NCBI RefSeq assembly: GCF_022898935.1
Contig: NZ_JALIRP010000010.1
Coordinates: 62,001 to 126,000 of the forward strand
Direction: 5' to 3'
DNA from: Paenibacillus mangrovi
GTDB lineage: Bacteria; Bacillota; Bacilli; Paenibacillales; Paenibacillaceae
DNA: 64,000 bases
Of this stretch, positions 18,504-27,180 are shown one piece after another; positions within the stretch are counted from its first letter, which is position 1, and every line of letters starts with the position of its first letter. Made by a program: the position numbers and the translations under genes. The notes beneath the pieces are model-generated. The model did not search any database, was not told the origin of the DNA, and saw nothing but the letters and a program-made list of their open reading frames with translations.

Positions 18504-19211
18504 CTACAACAGTTCACTCTTCAGCACACGCTTAGTTTCTTCCGGTACCATGAAGGTCTCAGCGTATTCCTTGCGTGCTTCGATACCGCGTACTCGAGCC
18601 AGATGCTTGTAGTACTCCAGGTAAGGGAAGGATTTGCTGCCCGTCACAAACCAATGCTGCGCCGTTGCTTTCACCCACAGGTCAAATGCTTCTTTCGAAA
18701 AGTCCACGTATACGTACGGCTTGTAATCGACGGCATCTTCCCAGTTTTCCGCATAATACAGTTTGGAAGCGAAATGAGCTGGCAGTTCTCTTGCAAATGA
18801 AGCCAGTCCCGCAAAGAAACGTGCGTCATTTACGATGTTATGAGTCGTCGCATGGTCCTTGTGCATGCTGTTTTTCCAGTGCGTGATGATGACGTTCGGT
18901 TTCACCTGGCGAATGACGTCGCACACACGCAGACGCATTTCCTCGGTGTCTTTCAGCTCGCCGTCAGGGATATCAAAGACGATGGATTCGCCGCCCAGCA
19001 TATCGGCAAAAACTTTTGCTTCATTCACCTTTTGCTGACGGTATTCTGCCATGTCCTGGCCTGCCGGTACGCCCCGCTCGCCTGCGGTAAGCGCTAGCGT
19101 TACGATTTTATCCCCTTTCAGGGAATGGCTTGCAAGTACGCCACCTGCTGTCAACTCCGCATCTCCTACATGTCCACCAATCGCCAAAATCGTCAATTTC
19201 TGCTCGCTCAT
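18504..19211 (-). CDS. PIG-L/LmbE-family N-deacetylase in the peptidoglycan-recycling operon
   Basis: 235 residues, ATG 19211 behind AAGGGAG, abutting the GNAT stop. GGHVGDAE near residue 12 corresponds to the (A/P)HPDD(A/E) zinc motif of PIG-L enzymes, and HKDHATTH supplies the third zinc ligand. Note His-Val-Gly-Asp in place of His-Pro-Asp-Asp: the first Asp of the usual pair is Gly. Known members deacetylate GlcNAc-containing conjugates (BshB, MshB). In this operon a GlcNAc- or MurNAc-containing cytoplasmic product is the natural candidate. It is not a BshB paralogue by motif; the bacillithiol enzyme is at 37899-38555. Confidence 0.85.
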   Translation of the reverse strand: MSEQKLTILAIGGHVGDAELTAGGVLASHSLKGDKIVTLALTAGERGVPAGQDMAEYRQQKVNEAKVFADMLGGESIVFDIPDGELKDTEEMRLRVCDVIRQVKPNVIITHWKNSMHKDHATTHNIVNDARFFAGLASFARELPAHFASKLYYAENWEDAVDYKPYVYVDFSKEAFDLWVKATAQHWFVTGSKSFPYLEYYKHLARVRGIEARKEYAETFMVPEETKRVLKSELL

Positions 19212-20180
19212 TTATGAAAACTCCCTTCTCATGACTGCAAATTGTTTTACGGTTTGGAAGCCTGCTTTTTCATAAATCCGGATGGCCGGATTGCTGCTGC
19301 CTGTGTATAAAGACATATAATCGGTACCGATTGCCTTGAATGCTTCGCAGAGCTTGAAGAACAAAATGGTTCCGAGCCCATGTCCCTCGTGATCTGGATG
19401 TACGCCGATGCCGGCAAAATACCCGCGTCCGTTATCCTGACGGATCACCGGTCCTGCGAAGCCGACTACCTGATTTCCATGTGCAGCAACCACAACGGGT
19501 GTGCCGTCAGAGGTGCATTTGCCGATTTCCTTTTCCCACAGCGGATTGTTAAGGCCCTGAAGCATCTCTGCTACACCTTGATGTTTACCTGCGTCAAACA
19601 GCTCCACGCTGTAGCCACTCGCGGCCGCTTTTTCTTCCTTACTGCGGATTTCCTCTGGCATAGCAAATTGTTCGAGATTCAAATACATGGCGCATTCCTT
19701 GGCTCGCTCCACGTATCCCTCTTGCTGTAAAAAGGAATACAGCCTGCTGTCCACCGGCACTCCAGGTGCATTATTGTGCTCATGCTTCGGTGTATCCGGT
19801 ATGTACCACGGCAGCATCATCGGATTGAAAAACAAAACATCCGACTGTTTTTTCCCAAGCTCCTGAAAACGATTTTCAAGCGCATCAAGCAACTGCTTGT
19901 AGTTTTCATCGGTTTGGCTGTTCTCATCTAGAACAATACAGGTAATGTAACCGGCCACCTGCCCGAGGGGCAGATCATCGCCAGTGCATCCACAGGCAAA
20001 GCCCGTCACCTGATCATTCTCTAGCAGAACAAACGCATTGTCTTTGTCAAAATAAGGGTTCGAAGCAAAAATCCACTCAAAGCTTTGCTCCGTAAGCTCC
20101 TTGTATCCATCCTTTACGGCTTGCTTGTTCCATAAATCGATAACCGCCTGCGTATACTGCTTTTCCCAGGTGTTCATCAT
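19212..20180 (-). CDS. GNAT-family N-acetyltransferase (two GNAT-like halves)
   Basis: I set the start at ATG 20180; the upstream GTG overlaps its own GGAGG. This gives 322 residues. The C-terminal half has a clear acetyl-CoA site (YFAGIGVHPDHEGHGLGTILF, then AIRIYEKAGF). The N-terminal half looks like a decayed or second GNAT fold (VTGFACG, VAGYITCIVLDE). It lies between anmK and the deacetylase gene, which suggests it acylates or re-acetylates an amino sugar or peptide made in this pathway. Substrate unknown. Confidence 0.85.
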   Translation of the reverse strand: MMNTWEKQYTQAVIDLWNKQAVKDGYKELTEQSFEWIFASNPYFDKDNAFVLLENDQVTGFACGCTGDDLPLGQVAGYITCIVLDENSQTDENYKQLLDALENRFQELGKKQSDVLFFNPMMLPWYIPDTPKHEHNNAPGVPVDSRLYSFLQQEGYVERAKECAMYLNLEQFAMPEEIRSKEEKAAASGYSVELFDAGKHQGVAEMLQGLNNPLWEKEIGKCTSDGTPVVVAAHGNQVVGFAGPVIRQDNGRGYFAGIGVHPDHEGHGLGTILFFKLCEAFKAIGTDYMSLYTGSSNPAIRIYEKAGFQTVKQFAVMRREFS

Positions 20181-20210
20181 GATCAGCGGCACCTCCGTCC
20201 TTTGTCAGGA

Positions 20211-21407
20211 TTAGTAGCTTATTTTCCCCATGATAATAGGCCTATTCGCTCCCGTGACATTCGGGAGATTGTTCGGCTGCCGTTTCAGCGTATGGTCAGC
20301 CAGCAGTGCGAAAGCAACAGCTTCCTTAGCGTCACTGCTGTATCCGACCTCCTCCTGCGTCATGACCTGGACTCCCATGGGCTCCATTTCTTGTCGCAGA
20401 AATTCGACCAATACCGGATTATAGCTCCCGCCACCGCCTACAAGTAGGGCGTCCGCCGAATGATGATCACGGACGTACCGGCGGTATGCATCACCGATCG
20501 ACCATGCGGTCAGTTTGGTGACCGTAGCCACCACATCCTCCGCTTTTATGCTCTGGTCTTTGGTATAATCCAACAGCCAATCTATATAAGATGAGCCGAA
20601 ATGCTCTCTGCCGGTAGATTTCGGAAGTGGCTGTGAATAATAAGGCTCCTGCATAAGCAGATTCAGCAGTCCTTCATGAATTGTACCTTGGCGAGCTATG
20701 GCCCCTCCGATATCCATCGTTAGTTGTCCCGGATACAGACGCTCGACGACTCCGTCGATAATCATGTTTCCCGGACCAGTATCAAACGCATATACTTGCT
20801 CCTGCGAGCACCCGGCAGGTATAACGGTCATGTTACCGATGCCGCCGATATTTTGCAGCAGAAGAGTCCGGTGAGCCTCTCTGTACAGCAGGTATTCCGT
20901 AAACGGAACGAGCGGCGCCCCCTGCCCTCCAACTGCCATATCCGCCGGCCGGAAATCGGACACGCACGGAATTCCAGTCCGTGCTGCGATCACCGATCCT
21001 TCGCCGATCTGCACCGTATAATGAATGTCGTAACCATGCAGCTGCTCGGATTCCGGAGCATGGTAAATCGTTTGTCCATGCGAACCGATGACGGCGATAT
21101 CCACGGGACTTAAGCCCGCTGACGTAATCACGGATAAAGCAGCTTCCGCGTACAGTTCGCCGAGTAATACATTCATGCTGCCGATTTTGTTCACCGTGGC
21201 TTGCAGTGGATCAAACAGAGTGAAGATCTCCTGCCTGACGGCAGCCGGGTATGGTGTATTTTCGAATCCAATCAGCTCGGCTGACACTCCGCCGTCCGGC
21301 TCATCCGTAATTCGTACCACTGCTGCGTCTATTCCATCCACTGAAGTACCGGACATCAGTCCCACGACATAGCGGCTTGAATGCATAACACAGGTTTCGC
21401 TGTTCAT
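20211..21407 (-). CDS. anmK: Anhydro-N-acetylmuramic acid kinase
   Basis: 398 residues. GLMSGTSVDGIDAAVV near the N-terminus is the ASKHA phosphate-binding signature of AnmK. GSHGQTIYHAP, LQNIGGIGNMTV, FDTGPGNMIIDG and VGGGGSYNPVL are all typical of the family. It opens the 1,6-anhydro ring and phosphorylates the product to MurNAc-6-phosphate, the MurQ substrate. Its presence implies that lytic-transglycosylase products (anhydro-MurNAc) are also recycled. The stop is 18 bp before the GNAT ribosome site region; the start is 2 bp after the permease stop codon at 21409. Confidence 0.96.
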   Translation of the reverse strand: MNSETCVMHSSRYVVGLMSGTSVDGIDAAVVRITDEPDGGVSAELIGFENTPYPAAVRQEIFTLFDPLQATVNKIGSMNVLLGELYAEAALSVITSAGLSPVDIAVIGSHGQTIYHAPESEQLHGYDIHYTVQIGEGSVIAARTGIPCVSDFRPADMAVGGQGAPLVPFTEYLLYREAHRTLLLQNIGGIGNMTVIPAGCSQEQVYAFDTGPGNMIIDGVVERLYPGQLTMDIGGAIARQGTIHEGLLNLLMQEPYYSQPLPKSTGREHFGSSYIDWLLDYTKDQSIKAEDVVATVTKLTAWSIGDAYRRYVRDHHSADALLVGGGGSYNPVLVEFLRQEMEPMGVQVMTQEEVGYSSDAKEAVAFALLADHTLKRQPNNLPNVTGANRPIIMGKISY

Positions 21408-21408
21408 A

Positions 21409-22269
21409 TCAGCCCTTCACCGCGCCTACAGTAACGCCTTCAAGGAAGTATTTTTGCAGGCTGAAGAACAGGATAAACATTGGCAGCGCAGAAATGGTTG
21501 CACCCGCCATCATTGGAGCAAATAAAGTCGTATTCGCAAACTTGAAGCTCTTGAGTCCGACCTGGATTGTCTGCATATCCATGGAGTTCGTTACCAGAAG
21601 CGGCCAGAAGAACGTATTCCAGTTGTCCATAAAGGTAAGAATCGCCATTACCGCAAGAACGGTCTTGGAAAGAGGCAAAATAATACGGAAATAGATTTGG
21701 AACTGGTTACAACCTTCAATTTTTGCACACTCCAGAATCTCGTTCGGAATGCTGCTCATAAACTGCTTGGCAAGAAAGATGTTATAAACCGTAACAAGAC
21801 CCGGCAGAATCAAAGCGGTATACGTATTTTCAATATGGAAAACATTTACGATCAGGATATACAGAGGAACCTGTGTTACCTGATAAGGAATCATCATGGC
21901 GACCAGCATCAGCGAGAAGATAACTGCTCTACCTTTAAACTTGATTTTAGAGAAAGCGTAACCTGCCATGCTGGCGAACAGCACGTTAGTCACCATTACG
22001 GTGGTTGCCACAATCAGCGAGTTCAGCAGCCAGCGCCAAGTGTAAGGACTGAATTGAAAGAAGAACTTGTAAGATTCAAGCGAGAAGCTGGTTGGAAATA
22101 ATTTATAATCCATGGACCCGGCTGCAACGGGTTCACCAAAGGAAGAAATAATCATAAAGTAGATCGGGAAAATCGTTGCTGCAGCAAACAGCAGAAGCAC
22201 GGTGATAATACCCGTATTTCTGATGATTCTGATCTGCGGTTTCCCGGTATGGGCGTTATAAAGTGCCAT
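21409..22269 (-). CDS. CUT1 sugar ABC transporter permease (MalG type), predicted muropeptide/amino-sugar import
   Basis: 286 residues with six predicted membrane helices. The conserved EAA loop lies near ECAKIEGCNQFQIYFRIILPLSK. The family is the MalG/AraQ-like second permease of carbohydrate ABC importers. Together with the permease and binding protein upstream it forms an importer without its own ATPase; a shared MsmX-type ATPase elsewhere is expected. Position inside the murQ-murK operon suggests MurNAc, GlcNAc-MurNAc or a muropeptide as cargo. Confidence 0.92.
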   Translation of the reverse strand: MALYNAHTGKPQIRIIRNTGIITVLLLFAAATIFPIYFMIISSFGEPVAAGSMDYKLFPTSFSLESYKFFFQFSPYTWRWLLNSLIVATTVMVTNVLFASMAGYAFSKIKFKGRAVIFSLMLVAMMIPYQVTQVPLYILIVNVFHIENTYTALILPGLVTVYNIFLAKQFMSSIPNEILECAKIEGCNQFQIYFRIILPLSKTVLAVMAILTFMDNWNTFFWPLLVTNSMDMQTIQVGLKSFKFANTTLFAPMMAGATISALPMFILFFSLQKYFLEGVTVGAVKG

Positions 22270-22289
22270 AATTGTACATCTCCCTTCCT

Positions 22290-23192
22290 TTAATATTCCA
22301 CGTCTTTGCCCAGGAATTTGAATTGGATTACCGAAATACCAGCGATAATTGCGGCCAGAATCAGAGACTGTGCTGCTGCCTTGCCGAATTCGAAGTATTT
22401 AAATGCGTTATTGAAAATGAGCAAGCCTACCATTGTGGTTGCATTGTCCGGTCCGCCGCCGGTCATCAGATATGCATTTTGGAATACCTGGAATGAACCG
22501 ATGACGCCTGTAACCAGCAAGAACAAGGTGGTTGGTTTCAAACATGGGACAACAATATACCACAGCTTTTTGAAGAAATTCGCTCCATCAAGCTCAGCTG
22601 CTTCATAGTAGCTTCCATCAATGCCAAGTAAAGCTGCAAGATAAATAATGATGCTCGTGCCATGACTGGACAACCAAGCCATCAAAACCAGCGAGAACAT
22701 CGCATAAGTGCTGGATCCGAGCCAGTTGTGGGTGCCCAAGCCGAAAAATGCTGTAAGCTTATTGAAAATACCTTCTGGCATTGGATCGTAGATCCACAGC
22801 CAAACAACGGACAGTGCAACGCCTGAAGCGACAGCCGGAAGATAATATATCGCTTTAAATGCGGTTTGCATTCTTTTCTTAAAAGGTAAGATCAGTATAG
22901 ATACTGAAAAGGATAAGAAAAGCGATACGGGTACAGTTAACAACGTATAAACAATGGTATTTACTATTGCCTTCCAGAACAGAGAGTCTTTGAAGGTTTC
23001 TGTATAGTTATCAAATCCGATAAACGTGGAACCCAGCGGCTTATAATCTTGAAAGCTAATAATCAAAGCACTTACAACCGGGTATGCGGTAAACATGATA
23101 AAAATCAGCAGGGCTGCAGCAATAAAAGCATACCCCCAAGCTGCATCGCTATTGAACTTCCGCCGTTTGATCGGTTTAGCATATTCAGTCAT
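22290..23192 (-). CDS. CUT1 sugar ABC transporter permease (MalF type), predicted muropeptide/amino-sugar import
   Basis: I choose ATG 23192, well spaced from AAAGGGG; the longer frame to 23231 has no ribosome site. 300 residues, six membrane helices, with the EAA motif in EAAELDGANFFKKLWYIVVPCLKP. Forms the heterodimeric channel with the 21409-22269 product. Confidence 0.92.
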   Translation of the reverse strand: MTEYAKPIKRRKFNSDAAWGYAFIAAALLIFIMFTAYPVVSALIISFQDYKPLGSTFIGFDNYTETFKDSLFWKAIVNTIVYTLLTVPVSLFLSFSVSILILPFKKRMQTAFKAIYYLPAVASGVALSVVWLWIYDPMPEGIFNKLTAFFGLGTHNWLGSSTYAMFSLVLMAWLSSHGTSIIIYLAALLGIDGSYYEAAELDGANFFKKLWYIVVPCLKPTTLFLLVTGVIGSFQVFQNAYLMTGGGPDNATTMVGLLIFNNAFKYFEFGKAAAQSLILAAIIAGISVIQFKFLGKDVEY

Positions 23193-23235
23193 ATTTGCGA
23201 AACCCCTTTCATACTTACATATCACAGGCATTGGA

Positions 23236-23267
23236 GGAAAAGCCGTATGGAAGTCATACGGCTTTCC
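23236..23267 (-). other. Intercistronic hairpin after the binding-protein gene
   Basis: GGAAAgCCGTATG / CATACGGCTTTTCC, a near-perfect 13-bp stem between the binding protein stop (23280) and the permease start. Only TTTT follows on the minus strand, so it is probably a partial terminator or 3' mRNA stabiliser that raises binding-protein output over permeases. Confidence 0.7.
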
Positions 23268-23279
23268 AATGTATTATCT

Positions 23280-24701
23280 CTAGTCTTTTACAACGCCGTC
23301 TTCACCGAAGGCCGCAACTGCTGCAGTCTTCACTGCATCGTACATCGCTTCAGGAGTAATTTCGCCGGCGATCAATGCTTGCAGTTTAGGAACGATAACT
23401 TCATCTTCAAGCTTGAGTGCTTTAGCGCCAAGGTCCGTAGGGATGTCAGGACGGGCTGGAACTGCATGCTGGAGCATCGTTTCAACGGCTGCTTTGTTGT
23501 CCGGATCGCGGTCAACAGGCATGCTTTCAGCTGCTTTTCTGCTCGATTCTGTAATTTGCGCTACATACAGTTCATTGTTCGTCGTCGCTGCGACTTGACC
23601 GCTGGACAAGAAGTTAGCCGCTTTAACTACGTTAGCTTTGTGAGCTGCTGTTGGCTCTTTCGTGCCGCGGAAAGTAACGTAACCGTCAACCGCAACTCTT
23701 GTTTGTGCTTCAGCACCTGCAAATGAAGGAACTGGAAGTACAACATACTCTACAGGAATGGATCCTTTAACCGCATTTGGATCATTGTTTTTAAGCTTTT
23801 CGTTGTTCTCCTTCGCGGATCTTTCAAAGCCTGCAAGACCTTTACCTGTGATCATGGTTTGACCCGTCAAGAACATGTTCCAACGTTTACCTGCATCGAT
23901 GGAACTGAGTTCTTTCGGCATGGAGCCGTCATCGATCATCACGCGCATGTCTTTCAGAACTTCAAGGAAGTTTTTGCTTGTGTAAGTATATTTCAGATCT
24001 TTATTGAAAGCTGATGGCATACCGGCGCTTTTCACCAGAATATCGAGATAGTCTTTAGAAGTTACGCCTGCCGTTGCAAATACGAAGCCGTAACGGGATG
24101 TTTTGCCGTTTTCAGTGACAACACCCTTTTTGATCGCTTCACGGAACTCATCGAAGGTCCAGCCTTCTTTTTGTACCTTCTTGTAGTCAATGCCGGCTTT
24201 TTCCATGAACTCTTTGTTACCACCGATCGCGTGAGCTTCCATGTATGCCGGGAATCCGTAAAGTCCCTTGCCGTTCTTCATGTACTCGAGTGGAGCTGGG
24301 TCATAATCTTTGATCATTTCATCTGTTGCCGTATCCGAAATATCCATGAGCATTCCTGAATCCACATATTTCGGAATACCGTCGGAAGGAATAAATGCGA
24401 TATCTGGTGGGCTGCCCGCGTTTACCTGTGTATCCAGCTTTTGTGTCATATCTTCCCAGCTGGCAGGTTCAATTTTGAGCGTCAGGTTTGGATATTTCGC
24501 AGTGAAATCTTTCGAGATTTGGTCAAAACTGCTTTGGAAGTTCGCAGACACCGGCGGCAGCAAAGCTGTGATGGTGTCTTTTGCATTCGGGTCATCCGTG
24601 GCAGCTGTTTTAGCGTTATCTTTGCTTCCGCAGGCGGTCAAGGCTGTCACAGCCATGCTGAGTGCGCACACTGATGCCAATACTCGCATTTTCTTTTTCA
24701 T
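23280..24701 (-). CDS. Extracellular solute-binding lipoprotein of the peptidoglycan-recycling ABC importer
   Basis: ATG 24701 is 10 bp from AAGGAGG; an upstream TTG (24710) abuts the ribosome site and is rejected. 473 residues. The lipoprotein signal has the lipobox LTAC followed by GSKDN, so it is anchored on the outer face of the membrane. The body is a family-1 (MalE-type) binding protein. Gene position between murQ and the permeases argues for an amino-sugar or muropeptide ligand. B. subtilis uses the MurP PTS transporter instead. Confidence 0.92.
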   Translation of the reverse strand: MKKKMRVLASVCALSMAVTALTACGSKDNAKTAATDDPNAKDTITALLPPVSANFQSSFDQISKDFTAKYPNLTLKIEPASWEDMTQKLDTQVNAGSPPDIAFIPSDGIPKYVDSGMLMDISDTATDEMIKDYDPAPLEYMKNGKGLYGFPAYMEAHAIGGNKEFMEKAGIDYKKVQKEGWTFDEFREAIKKGVVTENGKTSRYGFVFATAGVTSKDYLDILVKSAGMPSAFNKDLKYTYTSKNFLEVLKDMRVMIDDGSMPKELSSIDAGKRWNMFLTGQTMITGKGLAGFERSAKENNEKLKNNDPNAVKGSIPVEYVVLPVPSFAGAEAQTRVAVDGYVTFRGTKEPTAAHKANVVKAANFLSSGQVAATTNNELYVAQITESSRKAAESMPVDRDPDNKAAVETMLQHAVPARPDIPTDLGAKALKLEDEVIVPKLQALIAGEITPEAMYDAVKTAAVAAFGEDGVVKD

Positions 24702-24737
24702 GAAAAACAAGCCTCCTTGAAAATATAAATAGATTTT

Positions 24738-25652
24738 TTAGACTACTTGATTAAAGTTGCGTATTGCCTTTTTCAATCTTCCTTCGGCCCGGTTCAGTGC
24801 TTCTTCAGCAGCTTCTGCCGTGAGACCGGTTTCAATCATCATGATAGCCAGCTTGCAATTCATGGAAGCGCTTTCTAGATAGACAGCAGCCTTCTCTTCA
24901 TCGACCCCTGTTGCCGACTTGATGATGCGAACGGATCGATCTCGGAGCTTAATGTTGCTTGCTTTCAAGTCAACCATTAGATTGTCGTAAGTCTTCCCTA
25001 GCTTCACCATAGTACAAGTGCTAAGCATATTCAAAACCAATTTCTGGGCAGTGCCTGCTTTCAGCCTTGTTGAACCCGTAATGACCTCTGGCCCTACAAC
25101 CGGCGCAATACAGATATCACAGACTTTCTCTAGTTTAGATGCCTTGTTATTCACGACGCCGATCGTTGCCGCTCCAAGTTCCCGGGCCTTTTGAAGTCCC
25201 GCGATCACGAATGTCGCGCTTCCGCTCGCCGTAATTCCGATAACCGCATCTTTGTCTGTTACTCCGCATTGCTCGATTAATGCGACCCCCTCCTCTGCAC
25301 TATCTTCGCTACCTTCTACAGCCAGTCTCAGAGCTCCATCGCCTCCGGCAATATGGCCTTGCACTTTCGAAGGATCAATGCCGAATGTCGGCGGACATTC
25401 AGATGCGTCCAGAACACCCAATCTGCCCGAAGTTCCAGCCCCTATATAAAACATTCTGCCGCCATTCTTAAGCACGTGGTACAGTACATCAACCGCTTTC
25501 GCAATCTGCGGGATTTCCGCTGCCACAGCGGCCGGGACCTTGGCATCTTGTTCGTTCATGAGACGAAGCATTTCTTCTGTGGTGCAATCATCAATCATCC
25601 GAGTCTGCTCATTGATCTCCTCTGTTGTTAGCCCCGCCAGATACTCATCCAT
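24738..25652 (-). CDS. murQ: N-acetylmuramic acid 6-phosphate etherase
   Basis: The start is ATG 25652, behind GGAGGGATCGCA; the frame runs 69 bp further upstream but without a ribosome site. 304 residues, the normal MurQ length. SIS-domain motifs are present: GAGTSGRLGVLDASECPPTFG (71-91), with the catalytic-type Glu85, and GSTRLKAGTAQK. It cleaves the D-lactyl ether of MurNAc-6-P to give GlcNAc-6-P. First gene of the operon, with a good promoter at 25814-25842. Confidence 0.96.
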   Translation of the reverse strand: MDEYLAGLTTEEINEQTRMIDDCTTEEMLRLMNEQDAKVPAAVAAEIPQIAKAVDVLYHVLKNGGRMFYIGAGTSGRLGVLDASECPPTFGIDPSKVQGHIAGGDGALRLAVEGSEDSAEEGVALIEQCGVTDKDAVIGITASGSATFVIAGLQKARELGAATIGVVNNKASKLEKVCDICIAPVVGPEVITGSTRLKAGTAQKLVLNMLSTCTMVKLGKTYDNLMVDLKASNIKLRDRSVRIIKSATGVDEEKAAVYLESASMNCKLAIMMIETGLTAEAAEEALNRAEGRLKKAIRNFNQVV

Positions 25653-25813
25653 TGCGATCCCTCCTATCCATTTTTTAATTTCTGGGAAATCGCAGATCCA
25701 AAGAACGGGATCAAGGCACAATATGTAGTTATTTTTATAGAGAACGTGACTACATGATGTGTATCTTGTTTAAACCGCGCTTTTGATATTTGCCAAATCC
25801 TCTTCTTGATTTC

Positions 25814-25842
25814 ATATTAACGATAAATTTCAGTTTGGTCAA
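25814..25842 (-). promoter_or_regulatory. Sigma-A promoter of the murQ operon
   Basis: Minus strand: -35 TTGACC (25842-25837), exactly 17-bp spacer, -10 TAATAT (25819-25814). The spacer contains TGAAATTTA, the left half of the palindrome found in the murR promoter. A 30-bp AT-rich dyad (25852-25881) lies just upstream of the -35 and could be an UP element or an operator. Confidence 0.65.
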
Positions 25843-25851
25843 CAGTTTTTG

Positions 25852-25881
25852 AAATATTATTTTATAATAAAATAAATATTT
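25852..25881. repeat. AT-rich inverted repeat upstream of the murQ promoter
   Basis: The core 25859-25873 is a perfect 15-bp palindrome (ATTTTATAATAAAAT). Outer arms AAATATT and AATATTT are symmetric apart from one extra base. Confidence 0.6.
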
Positions 25882-25904
25882 GTTTTTTATTTTTAGTTTT
25901 GCAA

Positions 25905-25942
25905 CAAAAAAAAGACATCGCCAGCCATGCGGCTCCGATGCC
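25905..25942 (-). terminator. murR terminator
   Basis: Stem GGCATCGgAGCC / GGCTgGCGATGtC followed by TTTTTTTTG on the minus strand. It separates murR from the murQ operon, so the two are transcribed independently. Confidence 0.85.
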
Positions 25943-25953
25943 TTATCCGTTGT

Positions 25954-26811
25954 TTAACGATTCTTGCTGGCTATAATGTTATGCGTTTTGGTCAAGTATT
26001 TCTTTACGTTCTTGTACTCCGCACTTGCCACTCCGGCAAATAAAATATCAATGACGGTCAACATTGCAATGCGTGAACCCATAGCTCCGCTGCGGATCGT
26101 GACCTCCGGCGTCGAGATGTTCAGCACGATATTGGCCTTGTCCGCCAGCTCGCTCTTATTATATTTGGTGATCGCAATGATCGTAGCTCCGGTTTTCTTG
26201 ACAATCTCCAGAGTCTCGAGGATTTCAGACGTCGCGCCTGAATTGGATATGAAGACAGCCACGTCCCCTTTATCGAGTAAAGTTGCTGCTGTAAGCTGAC
26301 TATGTCTGTCGGTATACGTGTGGCACATTTTATTGATTCGTGAGAACTTTTGCTCCGCGTCAACACCCACAAGACCTGACGCACCGATGCCAAAGAACAC
26401 AATCCGGTTGCTCTGACGGAGCACCTGTACTGCACGGTCCACTGCATTTTTATCGATGACACTCAGGGTGTCCTCAATGGATTTAATATTGTTCCTTGAC
26501 GTGTTAGAAATAATGACGGATAGATCATCTCCAGGTTGAATATCCGTATACGAATCCTTCGGCTCTTCCATCGAACCGAGCGAAGCTGAAATGCTGACGA
26601 TAAAACTCCGATAGCCCGAATACCCCATCGTTTTGCAAAAACGAAGCACGGACGCGTCGCTGGTCTTGGTGAGCTGCGCCAGATTTTTTATTGAGAGATG
26701 GGGAATTTCCTCCAAATTTTGCAGCACATAATCCGCCACCATTTTCTCAACCGGAGTCAAGCTGTCCTTCATTTCCCTAATTTTGATTAAAATATTATCA
26801 TGAATTGACAT
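25954..26811 (-). CDS. murR: RpiR/MurR-family transcriptional regulator
   Basis: 285 residues. The N-terminal helix-turn-helix of RpiR type (about 1-75: LTPVEKMVADYVLQN..., SDASVLRFCKTMGYSGY) is followed by a SIS sugar-phosphate-binding domain (about 110-250: FFGIGASGLVGVDAEQKFSR, VAVFISNSGAT). MurR in Enterobacteria and its RpiR counterpart in Bacillus sit next to murQ and respond to MurNAc-6-P. Here it is upstream of murQ in the same direction but has its own promoter and terminator. A perfect palindrome inside its promoter suggests autoregulation. Confidence 0.92.
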   Translation of the reverse strand: MSIHDNILIKIREMKDSLTPVEKMVADYVLQNLEEIPHLSIKNLAQLTKTSDASVLRFCKTMGYSGYRSFIVSISASLGSMEEPKDSYTDIQPGDDLSVIISNTSRNNIKSIEDTLSVIDKNAVDRAVQVLRQSNRIVFFGIGASGLVGVDAEQKFSRINKMCHTYTDRHSQLTAATLLDKGDVAVFISNSGATSEILETLEIVKKTGATIIAITKYNKSELADKANIVLNISTPEVTIRSGAMGSRIAMLTVIDILFAGVASAEYKNVKKYLTKTHNIIASKNR

Positions 26812-26921
26812 ATGTATTCCCTACTCATCACAGTTTAGTAGAAACCCATTCCATCATAAGTACATCATATCCGAAAAACAAGAATTAGAGCAATATGATA
26901 GAACATTTAACAATTTCATGC

Positions 26922-26950
26922 ATTATAGTGAAATTTAATTTCAAAGCAAA
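26922..26950 (-). promoter_or_regulatory. murR promoter with overlapping palindromic operator
   Basis: Minus strand: -10 TATAAT (26927-26922), 17-bp spacer, weak -35 TTTGCT (26950-26945). The spacer contains the perfect 15-bp palindrome TGAAATTAAATTTCA (26929-26943), a typical position and half-site style (TGAAA/TTTCA) for an RpiR-family repressor. Another perfect 10-bp inverted repeat, AATATAAAAT / ATTTTATATT, lies upstream at 26957-26985. The remaining 460-bp gap to 27272 also holds the hairpins at 27181-27213. Confidence 0.65.
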
Positions 26951-27180
26951 ATTATCAATATAAAATTTTAAATCTATTTTATATTACAGGAAAGGAAATT
27001 GCAATAAACCTGATATACTGCGTATGCTTGTTTTTGGTAAAGCGCATACAAATGAATGTTTGGTAAAATTTGTTGCGTTCGTTTATTTCCTCCTCTTTGA
27101 ATTTTGATATTTCTATTGTGCACAAACCTTTCTTATATCATAACCGAAAAACATATCTGGAATCTATCATAAGTATCGCA

